A DNA stretch of 49,477 nt. Origin: Deltaproteobacteria bacterium SM23_61. GTDB lineage: Bacteria > Desulfobacterota > SM23-61. The stretch spans positions 1 through 49,477 of the forward strand of contig LJUR01000015.1 in assembly GCA_001304105.1 (NCBI GenBank), written 5' to 3'. This document shows positions 33,576 through 42,845 of this stretch, one piece after another. The notes under the pieces are model-generated. The model had not been told where the DNA came from. It saw only the letters and a program-made list of their open reading frames with translations, and made no database searches. The position numbers and the translations under genes were made by a program. Position 1 is the first letter of the stretch; each line of letters opens with the position of its first letter.

Positions 33576-35012
33576 CTAGGCCCGATAGGCTGATTTTTCG
33601 GCCAGCTTTTCCTTGTTCAAGCGGTGATGGAGGTACAGCCCTTCCAGGATAAACTCCAGTCCCGAAGCCACCTGGGCCGCGCTCTGGTCGCAGGTCAGTT
33701 TCTTCAACGCCTCCAAAAGTCCCCGCATCTCGGCGGTGTGGGGGGAGGCTTCCTGGGTTCTCCGTTGATATTCGGATGATTTCATCCTCTCGGAAACTTC
33801 GACGGACCATCCGCTCTTGAAGCGGGCCAGAAAGGCGTCGAACTGCTGGACCTGAAAATAGCGGTTGAAGGTGGTGAGCACGGCCTTGTCGATCAATTTT
33901 TCAATCAGGCTGTTGTTGCGGTCTTCCTCCACGGTTTCAAACTCGATCTTCCCGCTGGTGGAAGCCACGAGGTAGGGCAGATCGCTGACCCGGGGGACGA
34001 CTTCTTTTTCTCCCACCCGGATGGCGCGGCGCAGGGCGTTGCTGATCATGTTTTCGTAGTTGCAGATGGAGACGCGCACGGACACTCCCGACCGCTGGTT
34101 GATTTCCGGGGATTTGCGCGCCAGGGAAGTGATTTCCGCCACAAGCTCCTTGAAGTAGGGAGGGACAAAGGTGGTGAAGGCGCCGTCATCGTCGAAGGAG
34201 GTCTTCTCCTGGTCCATGATTTCGATTTCATCCTTCAGGGAACGGGGGTAATGGGTGCGGATTTCGGAGCCGTACCGGTCCTTGAGCGGGGTGATGATCC
34301 GTCCGCGGCTGGTGTAGTCTTCGGGGTTGGCGCTGGCCACGACGTAAACGTCCAGGGGGAGGCGGATCTTGTAGCCCCGGACCTGGACGTCCCGTTCCTC
34401 CATGATGTTGAAGAGCCCCACCTGTATCTTTTCCCCGAGGTCGGGCAGCTCGTTGATGGCGAAGATCCCCCGGTTGGTACGGGGGATCAAGCCGTAATGG
34501 ATGGTCAGTTCGTCGGATAAGTATCTTCCTTCCGCCACCTTGATGGGGTCCACTTCTCCGATCAGGTCGGCGATGGTCACATCGGGGGTGGCCAGTTTTT
34601 CCGCGTATCGCTGCTGCCGGTTCAGCCAGGCGATTTCGGCTTTGTCTCCCAGGGTCTGGATTTTTTCCTGGCAGCTTTTGCAGATGGGGTGGAAAGGGTT
34701 ATCGTTGATTTCGCACCCGGCCAGCACGGGGATTTCTTCATCCAGGAGGAGGATCAGGCTGCGGATCATGCGGGTCTTGGCCTGTCCCCGCTCGCCGAGA
34801 AAAATCACGTCCTGGCCCGAGAGAATGGCATTTTCCAGCTGGGGAATGACGGTTTCCTCGTACCCGATAATGCCCGGGAAAAAGTTTTCATTCTTGCGGA
34901 TCTTGGAGATGAGATTCTTGCGCATCTCCGCCTTGACGGAAAGTGCCCGGTATTTCGCCTTTTTCAACTCCCCCACGGTCTGGGGTTTCCTGGTTTTCAA
35001 GGGTTTGACCAC
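33576..35012 (-). CDS. AAA+ ATPase of the MoxR/magnesium-chelatase ChlI type
   Basis: 478-residue AAA+ protein. Walker A GERGQAKTR lies near residues 73-81, followed by a Cys-containing insert CEINDNPFHPICKSCQEK that may bind Zn, then GLIPRTNRGIFAINELPDL, NIMEERDVQVRGYKIRLPL and VVASANPEDYTSRGRII for Walker B, the pre-sensor insert and sensor 1. Such proteins remodel complexes together with a von Willebrand A partner, which is not seen downstream here. The start is GTG 35012 with AAAAAGGAAAGGAAACC upstream. The frame is open for about 25 more codons of Lys/Glu-rich sequence without a start codon. Confidence 0.85.
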   Translation of the reverse strand: MVKPLKTRKPQTVGELKKAKYRALSVKAEMRKNLISKIRKNENFFPGIIGYEETVIPQLENAILSGQDVIFLGERGQAKTRMIRSLILLLDEEIPVLAGCEINDNPFHPICKSCQEKIQTLGDKAEIAWLNRQQRYAEKLATPDVTIADLIGEVDPIKVAEGRYLSDELTIHYGLIPRTNRGIFAINELPDLGEKIQVGLFNIMEERDVQVRGYKIRLPLDVYVVASANPEDYTSRGRIITPLKDRYGSEIRTHYPRSLKDEIEIMDQEKTSFDDDGAFTTFVPPYFKELVAEITSLARKSPEINQRSGVSVRVSICNYENMISNALRRAIRVGEKEVVPRVSDLPYLVASTSGKIEFETVEEDRNNSLIEKLIDKAVLTTFNRYFQVQQFDAFLARFKSGWSVEVSERMKSSEYQRRTQEASPHTAEMRGLLEALKKLTCDQSAAQVASGLEFILEGLYLHHRLNKEKLAEKSAYRA

Positions 35013-35174
35013 CGCGGTTTCCTTTCCTTTTTCCGGTTGCTCTTCGTCCGTTTCGCGTTTTTCGTTCTTTTCAACCCGTAACGAGTAATCAGCAACGAGT
35101 AATGGCTTTCTTCTACTCTATCATTTATATCTTAGAAAACTACCTACGTCAAGGAAAGGAGACAGGGTGAATGC

Positions 35175-35200
35175 GCCCTGAACCAAATTGGGTTCAGGGC
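35175..35200. repeat. Stem-loop GCCCTGAACC-AAATTG-GGTTCAGGGC
   Basis: Perfect 10-bp stem with 6-nt loop, followed by GCAGG/CCTGC and GGGCGGTACGCCGTGCGCCC words. It lies in the divergent spacer between the ATPase and XRE genes with no T run, so it is more likely a REP-type palindrome than a terminator. Confidence 0.7.
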
Positions 35201-35569
35201 ATGGCCATAAATCCCATGCGGTTCACGGCAACCCTGCACTCAATGCAGGAAAGGGCGGTACGCCGTGCGCCCTAAAATCTATTGCCTCCAGGCCCTTCGA
35301 TATTTAGAATCTATGTTCATTTGTGCTACTGTGGGGAAAAACTTTTAATTTTTTTATGTTTTTTCATGATTCCTTTCACCTAGTTATCCGTGTTCATCCA
35401 TTTCCCATTCGGTCTTTTTTAAGTCTTTTACGAATATAAGATCTGTGTTTATCTGTGTTCATCTGTGTCCCATTATGTTTTTTATTGAAAAATTAGGGGC
35501 TTCGGGTTAAATTTTAGCAACGAGCGGGATGGAATTCCGACCATTTTACTTTTCTATCCGGAGGGGGCG
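35201..35569. repeat. Spacer with ACACAGATGAAC-family repeat, no gene
   Basis: No coding region is seen. 35375-35475 holds TCCGTGTTCATCCATTTCCC, a reverse-complement copy of the AAAGACTGAATGGG word, and ATCTGTGTTCATCTGTGTCC, i.e. the same family as 4210 and 16008. The last 30 bp contain the XRE ribosome-binding site. Confidence 0.6.
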
Positions 35570-36166
35570 ATGGCCAAGGACGTGAAAGATGAACTGAAGG
35601 ACCTGAATCTGGGGCAGAAAGTGAAAAGCCTGAGGCAGCGCCGGGGGCTTTCCCTGCAGCAGGTGGCCGAGAGCGCCGGCCTTTCCCAACCCCTGCTGGC
35701 GCAGATCGAGGGGGAAGTCGTAGCCCCCCCGGTGGCTACGCTGCTCAAGATCTCCCGGGCATTGAGCGTAAACATCGGCTATTTTTTCCAGGATCAGGAC
35801 GTGGACAAAAGGGCCATCATCGTCCCCCGGAACGAACGCAAAAAGGTTTTCCGCCGCATCCATGAAGACCCTTCCAAGGTGGGGTATTATTACGAATCTC
35901 TCGCGTATCCGAAAGCGGACAAGCACATGGAGCCCTTTCATGTGACCTTTGAGGTCAAGAATAAGGAGGACCTCATCTTCTTCAATCACAAGGGAGAGGA
36001 GTTTATCTATGTCCTGGATGGGCAGCTGGAGTTTAACTACGAGAATGAAACCTACGCCCTGGGAGTCGGGGACAGCCTTTATTTCGATTCCAGCCTTCCC
36101 CACGCCTTCCGGGCCGTCGGAAAGAAAGTAGCCACCGTGATCGACGTGATTTACGCGGCGGAATAG
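35570..36166 (+). CDS. XRE-family regulator with C-terminal cupin
   Basis: 198-residue regulator. The helix-turn-helix is at about residues 15-70 (LGQKVKSLRQRRGLSLQQVAESAGLSQPLLAQIE). The cupin ligand-binding domain is at about 120-195 (EEFIYVLDGQLEFNYENETYALGVGDSLYFDSSLPHAF). Regulators of this build often control nearby acid or acyl-CoA metabolism, and the CoA-transferase operon starts 400 bp downstream on the same strand, a plausible target (inference). CGGAGGGGGCG precedes the ATG. Confidence 0.88.
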   Translation: MAKDVKDELKDLNLGQKVKSLRQRRGLSLQQVAESAGLSQPLLAQIEGEVVAPPVATLLKISRALSVNIGYFFQDQDVDKRAIIVPRNERKKVFRRIHEDPSKVGYYYESLAYPKADKHMEPFHVTFEVKNKEDLIFFNHKGEEFIYVLDGQLEFNYENETYALGVGDSLYFDSSLPHAFRAVGKKVATVIDVIYAAE

Positions 36167-36569
36167 AACTGAAATTTTGTTGGACGCGGATGAACGCGGA
36201 TAAACGCGGATTAGGGGGAAAAGGGCAAGACGAAATGCTGTCACTCCTGCGAAAGCAGGAGTCCAGAAGGATTGGGATGAACTCGATTCCGGCTCCCGGC
36301 TTAAAACCTGCCGGGACAAATTTCCCCGGAATAACCGGAGCTCCTGTTTTTTTGCCTCTTTACGGCTCATCATTCATTTTTAGATCCTCTTATTTTCATT
36401 CCGCATTCCGAGATCCGCAATCCGAATTCGCCATTCCTAACTCCCCTTGACGGACCGCCGGTAGGGTGATAAGAATCAAAAAGATACAAGGGATCTGGAA
36501 TTGGCTTTTCCCTTCTCCCGGGCGTGCTCGAAAAAACCCATATGGAGGTGGGGGTAAAGACAAAGACTT
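36167..36569. repeat. Spacer with several short repeats, no gene
   Basis: Contains GGACGCGGATGAACGCGG words (36181-36212, ACACAGATGAAC family), a hairpin ACTCCTGC-GAAA-GCAGGAGT (36243-36262), the inverted pair TCCCGGC/GCCGGGA (about 36295-36317) and CCGCATTCCGAGATCCGC (about 36401-36418). ATGGAGGTGGGGGTAAAG just upstream of 36570 supplies a ribosome-binding site for the next gene. Confidence 0.6.
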
Positions 36570-38456
36570 ATGAGCGATGACTTATTAGCTGAAATGAAGA
36601 AGGTCTATCCGGAGAAATTCGTAGGCGAAAATGAGATCTTCAGTCGTATACACCGGGGAGATCGCATCTTCATCCATACCGCCTGTGCCGAGCCCCAGTA
36701 TCTGGTCCGGGCGCTGATCAAATTCGTCGAGTCCCATCCCAAAGCCTTTTTCGACGCGGAGGTCGTCCATGTCTGGACCCTGGGGGTGGCACCCTACACG
36801 GACGAGAAATTCAAGTACAATTTCCGCCACAACTCCTTCTTCGTGGGAAACAACTCCCGGGAAGCGGTCAACCGGGGTATGGCCGACTACACGCCTCTCT
36901 TTCTGTCCGATGTGCCGAAATTGTTCAGCCGGGGAATGGTCCCCATCCAGGTGGCCCTGATCCAAACTTCTTCGCCGGACGAGCACGGCTACATGAGCCT
37001 GGGGATCAGCGTGGACATTGTGAAGGCGGCGGTGGAGAAGGCCCATTTGGTCATCGCCCAGGTGAACCGCTCCATGCCCCGGGTGCATGGAGACGGGTTC
37101 ATTAACATCAAAGACGTGGATTACATCATCTGCCATGATGAGCCCCTCCTGGAGTATGAAGCCGTGGCTCCGGACGATGTGGCCGAGCAGATCGGAAAAT
37201 ACGTCTCCCGCATCGTCCAGGACGGCGACACCATCCAGGTCGGGTACGGAGCCCTGCCCAACGCGATCCTTGCCAACCTGGGCCATAAGAACAACCTGGG
37301 AGTGCACTCCGAGCTGCTAAGCGACGGAATGGTCGAATTGATGAAAAAGGGGGTCATCGACAACAGCCGGAAAACCCTCAACCGGGGCAAGACCGTGGCC
37401 ACCTTCTGCATGGGACACCGATCGACCTACGACTACATCCACGACAATCCCGCCTTTGAGTTCCGGACCATCGACTACACCAACAGCATCCTGGTGATCG
37501 CCCGGCAGGAAAACATGACCGCCATCAACAGTGCCCTGGAGGTGGACCTCACCGGGCAGACGTCCTCCGAATCCCTGGGAAAGACTTTCTACAGCGGACC
37601 GGGGGGACACACCAATTTCATGAGAGGGGCCACCCTGGCCCCCGGTGGAAAAACCATCCTGGCCATTCAATCCACCGCCGAATGGGGGAAAGTATCCCGC
37701 ATCGTCCCCTTCCTGCGGGAAGGCACAGGCGTTACCCTGGTTCGGGGGGACATTCACTACGTGGTCACCGAGAATGGGATCGCCTATCTTCACGGCAAGA
37801 ACATCCGCGAGCGGGCCATGGAACTCATCGCCATCGCCCACCCCCATTTCCGGCCCTGGTTGATCGAGAAAGCCAAGCAGGCCAATCTGATTTATCGGGA
37901 CCAGGCCTTCATCCCCGGGAAAAGGGGGGAGTACCCCGAACACCTGGAAAGCTACCGCACCACGGTCAAGGGCCTGGAGGTTCTGATGCGGCCGGTCCGT
38001 CTCAGCGACGAGCCGCTGCTCAAGGACTTCTTCTACTCCCTTTCCGACCAGAGCCTGTACCGGCGGTTCATCTCCATCCGCAAGGACATGCCCCACGAAC
38101 GGCTGCAGGAGTTCGCGATCATCGACTACACCAAGGAAACGGTCATCCTGGCCACGTTGCGGGAGGCGGAAATGGAGAAAGTGGTCGGGGTGGGGCAGTA
38201 CGGGATCAACGAAGCGAGCCACACCGCCGAAGTGGCCCTCGTGGTCCGGGATGATTACCAGGGCAAAGGTGTGGGGACGGAGATCCTTTCCTACCTGACC
38301 TTTCTGGCCAAACGCGAGGGGTTGTACGGTTTCACCGCCGAAGTTTTGGTGGAGAACAAGCCCATGCTCCATCTGTTCGAAAAGATGGGGTTCGATATCC
38401 AGAAGAGAAGCTCGCAGGGAGTGTACGAACTGCAGATGGCCTTCAGAGGAGCCTAA
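36570..38456 (+). CDS. Acetyl-CoA hydrolase/transferase fused to a GNAT acetyltransferase
   Basis: 628-residue fusion. Residues 1-470 form a family I CoA-transferase of the acetyl-CoA hydrolase/4-hydroxybutyrate CoA-transferase type (IGKYVSRIVQDGDTIQVGYGALPNAIL, GGHTNFMRGA, VTENGIAYLHGKNIRERA). Residues about 475-628 form a GNAT domain (LMRPVRLSDEPLLKDFF, LYRRFISIRKDM, VVRDDYQGKGVGTEILSYL) close to the acetyltransferase part of PatZ-type lysine acetylases. It may exchange CoA between acids and also acetylate a partner protein using the same acyl-CoA pool. The next gene starts within its stop codon (TAATG), so the two are coupled. Confidence 0.9.
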   Translation: MSDDLLAEMKKVYPEKFVGENEIFSRIHRGDRIFIHTACAEPQYLVRALIKFVESHPKAFFDAEVVHVWTLGVAPYTDEKFKYNFRHNSFFVGNNSREAVNRGMADYTPLFLSDVPKLFSRGMVPIQVALIQTSSPDEHGYMSLGISVDIVKAAVEKAHLVIAQVNRSMPRVHGDGFINIKDVDYIICHDEPLLEYEAVAPDDVAEQIGKYVSRIVQDGDTIQVGYGALPNAILANLGHKNNLGVHSELLSDGMVELMKKGVIDNSRKTLNRGKTVATFCMGHRSTYDYIHDNPAFEFRTIDYTNSILVIARQENMTAINSALEVDLTGQTSSESLGKTFYSGPGGHTNFMRGATLAPGGKTILAIQSTAEWGKVSRIVPFLREGTGVTLVRGDIHYVVTENGIAYLHGKNIRERAMELIAIAHPHFRPWLIEKAKQANLIYRDQAFIPGKRGEYPEHLESYRTTVKGLEVLMRPVRLSDEPLLKDFFYSLSDQSLYRRFISIRKDMPHERLQEFAIIDYTKETVILATLREAEMEKVVGVGQYGINEASHTAEVALVVRDDYQGKGVGTEILSYLTFLAKREGLYGFTAEVLVENKPMLHLFEKMGFDIQKRSSQGVYELQMAFRGA

Positions 38457-40585
38457 TGAAAAGCCCACAGTCAGATATTCAAGCCCTCTTCGAACCCAAG
38501 TCCCTGGCGGTTATCGGAGCTGCCCGGGACGAAAATAAAATTGGCTACAAGGTCCTGAAGAACATCCTGGACGGGGGATATCAGGGGAAGATCTTTCCCG
38601 TGAATCCCCAGGGAGGGGAGATCCTGGGTTTGAAGGCTTACCGCTCCGTCGAGGAAGTGAACGAGCCGGTGGATGTGGCCAGCATCGTCATCCCGGCCAG
38701 GTTCGTCTATGAAGCAGTCGAGAGCTGCGCGAGGAAGAAGGTCAAGTACCTGACCATCATCTCCTCCGGGTTCTCGGAGATCGGGAACAACGAGGAGGAG
38801 CGCCGGATTGTCTCTTTCGCCAACCAACACCACATGAGGGTCCTGGGGCCCAACATCTTCGGGATCTATTCGGCCGCCGCCTCCCTGAACGCCACCTTCG
38901 GCAGCTCGAGCATCAGCCCCGGGAGAGTGGCCATCATCACCCAAAGCGGAGCCCTGGGCGTGGCCATGATCGGCAAGACCTCGGTGGAGAACATCGGTCT
39001 TTCGGCCATCGTCTCCGTGGGAAACAAGACCGATGTGGACGAGGCCGACCTCCTGGAATACCTGGTGACCGATCCCCATACGAAGATCGTTTTGATGTAC
39101 ATCGAGGGGGTGCGGGACGGGGAGCGGCTCATTCAGGCGGTCAAAAAGGCTACCCAGAAAATTCCCGTGGTGGTCATCAAGTCCGGGCGATCGGAACGGG
39201 GGGCCCTCGCCGCCGCCTCCCATACCGGCTCCCTGGCCGGCTCGGACGAGATCTTCGACGCGATCATGAGACAGTGCGGGGTTTTGCGGGCGGAGAACCT
39301 GGAAGAGGCCTTCAATTGGTGCAAGTTCCTGGCCAATACCCCTTTTCCCGCGGGAGAGAACACAGTCATCGTCACCAACGGGGGCGGAATCGGAGTGATG
39401 GCCACCGACGCCTGCGAGAAGTTCGGGGTGCGGCTGTATGATGACACGCTGAGCCTCAAGGAAATTTTCTCCACCGTCACGCCGGAATTCGGGTCTACCA
39501 AGAACCCGGTGGACCTCACCGGGGGAGCCACTTTCAGCCATTACCGCTCTGCCCTGGAAGAGGCCCTGAAGAGCGACCAGATCGATTCGGTGATCGCCCT
39601 ATACGGAGAAACCGCTGTTTTCGACGCGGAAAACCTTTCTTCCATGATCGGGGATAATTCCCGGAGGTACAAGGAACAGAAGAAGCCCCTGGTCTTTTCC
39701 ATCTTCGGGGGAGAGATGATCGAAAGCTGTTTGCTGGCCATGAAAAAAGGGGGGGCGGCCGTGTACGGGGACGTGTACCAGGCGGTCTCCTGCCTGGGCT
39801 CGGTCTACCGGTATTATCATTATCTGAAGGAATATTCCGAAGCCATCGACGAGGCGGCCATCGACCCGGCGCCCATCGACCGGGTGATCGACCAGGCCCT
39901 GAAAGAGGGAAGGTTCTTCTTGCTGGCCCAAGAGGGGCAGGCGGTCATGCGGGCCGCCGGCATCCCCATCCCGCAGACCCGGATTGCCCGCAGCCTGGAA
40001 GAGGCGGTCCGGGCTGCGGAAACCATCGGCTACCCGGTGGTCATGAAGGTGGTCTCCGGGGATATCCTGCACAAGAGCGATGCCGGCGGAGTGGCCCTGG
40101 ACCTGGAGGACAAGAAGGAAGCCATCGATGCCTACCAGGCCATTCTGCGCAATGTCCGGGCCTACAAGGCCGACGCCAAGATCGAAGGGGTCGAGGTCTC
40201 GGAGATGGTAGAGAAGGGGATGGAGACGATCATCGGGGCCCGGCGGGACCGGACCTTCGGCCCCCTGATCATGTTCGGCCTGGGGGGCATCTATGTGGAA
40301 GTGATGAAAGACGTGGCCTTCCGGGCCCTGCCCATCAACCGGAGAGAGATCATGGCCATGGTCAAGGAGATCCGGGCCTACCCGCTCCTCCTGGGGGTGC
40401 GGGGAGAGGAGAAAAAGGACCTGGACGGCGTGGTCGATACGATCATCAAGGTGGGAACAATCCTGCAACGGTGCCCCCGCATCACCGACATTGAGATCAA
40501 CCCCCTCCTGGTTTATGAACACGGGCGGGGGGTCAAGGCCGTGGACGCGAGGATTTTGCTAACCAGCGGGAAGAAGGGAGTATAG
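38456..40585 (+). CDS. ADP-forming acyl-CoA synthetase, alpha-beta fusion
   Basis: 709-residue NDP-forming acetate/acyl-CoA ligase that converts acyl-CoA, ADP and phosphate to acid, CoA and ATP. Order: CoA-binding domain (SLAVIGAARDENKIGYKVLKN), ligase domains with the phospho-His loop ASHTGSLAGSDE (His near residue 256), then the beta part, an ATP-grasp domain (GYPVVMKVVSGDILHKSDAGGV, GLGGIYVEVMKDVAFR). It lacks the GNAT domain of PatZ relatives; in this operon that domain sits on the preceding gene. It gives the cell ATP from acyl-CoA and fits a fermentative or syntrophic energy economy. Confidence 0.93.
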   Translation: MKSPQSDIQALFEPKSLAVIGAARDENKIGYKVLKNILDGGYQGKIFPVNPQGGEILGLKAYRSVEEVNEPVDVASIVIPARFVYEAVESCARKKVKYLTIISSGFSEIGNNEEERRIVSFANQHHMRVLGPNIFGIYSAAASLNATFGSSSISPGRVAIITQSGALGVAMIGKTSVENIGLSAIVSVGNKTDVDEADLLEYLVTDPHTKIVLMYIEGVRDGERLIQAVKKATQKIPVVVIKSGRSERGALAAASHTGSLAGSDEIFDAIMRQCGVLRAENLEEAFNWCKFLANTPFPAGENTVIVTNGGGIGVMATDACEKFGVRLYDDTLSLKEIFSTVTPEFGSTKNPVDLTGGATFSHYRSALEEALKSDQIDSVIALYGETAVFDAENLSSMIGDNSRRYKEQKKPLVFSIFGGEMIESCLLAMKKGGAAVYGDVYQAVSCLGSVYRYYHYLKEYSEAIDEAAIDPAPIDRVIDQALKEGRFFLLAQEGQAVMRAAGIPIPQTRIARSLEEAVRAAETIGYPVVMKVVSGDILHKSDAGGVALDLEDKKEAIDAYQAILRNVRAYKADAKIEGVEVSEMVEKGMETIIGARRDRTFGPLIMFGLGGIYVEVMKDVAFRALPINRREIMAMVKEIRAYPLLLGVRGEEKKDLDGVVDTIIKVGTILQRCPRITDIEINPLLVYEHGRGVKAVDARILLTSGKKGV

Positions 40586-41626
40586 ATGGAAAAAGTGATT
40601 ATCGCCTCGGTGCGTAAGAGCGCGGGCAAAACCAGCGCCATTGTGGGAATCACCGCCGCTGCGAAGAAGAAGATCGCCTATGCCAAGCCCTTCGGGGAGA
40701 GGATGCTCTACCGGAAGAAGCGGCTGTGGGACTACGACTCTTCGTTGATCAGCGCCCTCTTCGGCCTGAAAGAGGACCCGGTGGACATGAGCATCGGGTT
40801 CGACCACTCCAAGCTCCGCTACATGTATGACGAGGAGGGGACCCGGAAGAAGTTGATGGAGAGCATCGGCAGCTTGGCCGACGACCGGGAGGTGCTCTTC
40901 ATCGAGGGCGGAAGGGACCTGACCTACGGGATCTCGGTCCACCTGGACACCCTTTCCCTGGCGAAATATACCGGGGGAAAACTCTTCATCGTGGTCAGCG
41001 GGGACGACGACTCGATCCTGGATGATCTCCTCTTTCTGCAACGGCATGTGAACCTGGGGGGCGTCGACCTGAAGGGGGTCATCATCAACAAAGTGCAGAA
41101 TCTCGAGGAGTTCCAGAGCACCCACCTGCCCGCCATCCGCCAGATGGGCATCCCGGTCATGGGGGTGATCCCCTACCAGAGCGAACTCACCCACTTTACG
41201 ATATCCTACCTGTCCGAGCGGCTCTTCGCCAAAGTCCTTTGCGCCGAAGGCGGGCTCAACCGGGTGGTGAAGAACATTCTGATCGGGGCCTGGTCGGCAA
41301 ATGTATTTCTCCAGAACCCCCTCTTCAAGAAGGAGAACAAGCTGGTCATTACCGGGGGAGACCGCACCGATATGATCCTGGCTTCCCTGGAAAGCGATAC
41401 CTCGGGAATCATCCTGACGAATAACATCCTCCCCCCCTCGAGCATCATCAGCAAGGCTTCCGAGCGAAACATTCCCCTGTTAATGGTCTTTTCCGACACC
41501 TACCAGACCGCCAAGCAGATCGAGAGCCTGGAGCCGCTGCTCACCAAAGACGACGGGGAGAAGGTGGAAATGCTGAAGGCGCTGTTCCAGAAGCACGTCA
41601 ACGTTAAAGAAATACTGGGGAAATAG
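40586..41626 (+). CDS. PTA N-terminal-like P-loop protein with DRTGG domain
   Basis: 346-residue protein. The N-terminal half is a BioD-like P-loop domain (IIASVRKSAGKTSAIVGIT; DREVLFIEGGRDL; GVIINKV). The C-terminal half is a DRTGG domain (LVITGGDRTDMILASLES). This pair forms the regulatory N-terminal part of long phosphotransacetylases, but the catalytic PTA domain is absent, so it is probably a nucleotide- or metabolite-sensing regulator of the two upstream enzymes. ATG directly abuts the stop of the synthetase gene, making a three-gene operon. Confidence 0.85.
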   Translation: MEKVIIASVRKSAGKTSAIVGITAAAKKKIAYAKPFGERMLYRKKRLWDYDSSLISALFGLKEDPVDMSIGFDHSKLRYMYDEEGTRKKLMESIGSLADDREVLFIEGGRDLTYGISVHLDTLSLAKYTGGKLFIVVSGDDDSILDDLLFLQRHVNLGGVDLKGVIINKVQNLEEFQSTHLPAIRQMGIPVMGVIPYQSELTHFTISYLSERLFAKVLCAEGGLNRVVKNILIGAWSANVFLQNPLFKKENKLVITGGDRTDMILASLESDTSGIILTNNILPPSSIISKASERNIPLLMVFSDTYQTAKQIESLEPLLTKDDGEKVEMLKALFQKHVNVKEILGK

Positions 41627-41627
41627 G

Positions 41628-41775
41628 AAATAGCTCATAGCTCGTAGCTCGTAGGTAATAGGTCATGGGTAATGGGTCATGGGTCATGGGCCATAGGAAC
41701 CTCCTGAAACGTCGTTCCTATTACCTATGACCTCGAACCTCGTACCTCAAATCTCGAACCTCGAACCTTTTTTTT
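41628..41775. repeat. CATAGCTCGTAGCTC and TAGGTCATGGGT word repeats
   Basis: Tandem words AGCTCATAGCTCGTAGCTCG and then GGTAATGGGTCATGGGTC (41633-41692), followed by the opposite-sense TTACCTATGACCTCGAACCTC block (41721-41768). Same family as 3130-3242. The CorA start follows within about 10 bp. Confidence 0.65.
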
Positions 41776-41780
41776 AAATT

Positions 41781-42845
41781 ATGACCAAGCTGATCAAAAG
41801 GAGTTCGAAGAAGGCAGGTCTTCCTCCCGGGACGCTCGTCCATATCGGGGAGAAGCTGACCGAGAAGACGCGCATCACGGTGGTGGAATACGACGGTCGG
41901 GGGTTCGAGGAAAAAGAGCTGCAGGACCTCGAGACCTGTTACCTTTCCTCCCCAGAACCCACCGTCACCTGGGTGAATGTGGTCGGAATCCAGCAGGTGG
42001 AGGTGCTGGAAAAGGTAGGGAGCTGCTTCGTGGTTCATCCCCTGGCCCTGGAAGACATCCTCAACACGGAGCAGCGGCCCAAGGTCGAGGATTACGGGGA
42101 AGACCTTTTCCTCGTCGTAAAGCTGCTCTCTTACAACGAGAAGAGGGACGAGATCGAGTCCGAGCAGATCAGCCTAATCCTCCGGCCCAACACCCTCCTT
42201 TCCTTCCAGGAGAAAGAAGGCGATGATTTCGCCGCGGTAAAGGAGCGGCTGCGGGCGGGGAAGGGGCGTTTGCGCAAAATGGGGGCCGACTATCTGGCCT
42301 ACACCCTCCTGGACATCGTGGTGGACCAGTATTTTGTGGTGCTGGAAAAGCTGGGGGAAAGGATCGAAGTCCTGGAAGGAAAACTGCTAGCCGACACCAG
42401 CACCGCCACCCTGCAGAAGATCCAGAAATTGAAGAAAGAGATGCTTCTCCTGCGGAAATGGATCTGGCCGCTGCGGGAAGTCATCAGCAGCCTGGAACGG
42501 GGAGAGTTCCCCGGAATTCGGGAGAGCACCCGGATCTACCTGCGGGATGTGTACGACCATGCGATTCAGGTCATGGACTCCATCGAAATCTACCGGGACA
42601 TGCTCTCCGGGATGGTGGATATCTATCTCTCCAGCCTTAACAACCGGATGAGCGCGGTGATGAAAGTACTCACCCTCATTGCCACCATCTTCATGCCCTT
42701 GACTTTCCTTGCCGGGGTGTACGGGATGAATTTCAAACATATGCCCGAACTGGACTGGCCGTGGGCATATCCTCTGGTTCTTATCCTCATGGCCATCATC
42801 GCGATTCTCATGCTTACCCTGTTCCGGCGGAAGAAGTGGCTGTAA
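41781..42845 (+). CDS. corA: CorA magnesium/cobalt transport protein
   Basis: 354-residue CorA channel: a large cytoplasmic alpha/beta N-terminal domain, a long helix (about residues 200-290) and two C-terminal membrane segments with the ion-selectivity motif YGMNF between them. A pentamer conducts Mg2+ (also Co2+ or Ni2+). The charged C-terminal tail RRKKWL is typical. It stands alone; no Mg riboswitch is visible in the repeat-filled upstream spacer. Confidence 0.95.
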   Translation: MTKLIKRSSKKAGLPPGTLVHIGEKLTEKTRITVVEYDGRGFEEKELQDLETCYLSSPEPTVTWVNVVGIQQVEVLEKVGSCFVVHPLALEDILNTEQRPKVEDYGEDLFLVVKLLSYNEKRDEIESEQISLILRPNTLLSFQEKEGDDFAAVKERLRAGKGRLRKMGADYLAYTLLDIVVDQYFVVLEKLGERIEVLEGKLLADTSTATLQKIQKLKKEMLLLRKWIWPLREVISSLERGEFPGIRESTRIYLRDVYDHAIQVMDSIEIYRDMLSGMVDIYLSSLNNRMSAVMKVLTLIATIFMPLTFLAGVYGMNFKHMPELDWPWAYPLVLILMAIIAILMLTLFRRKKWL

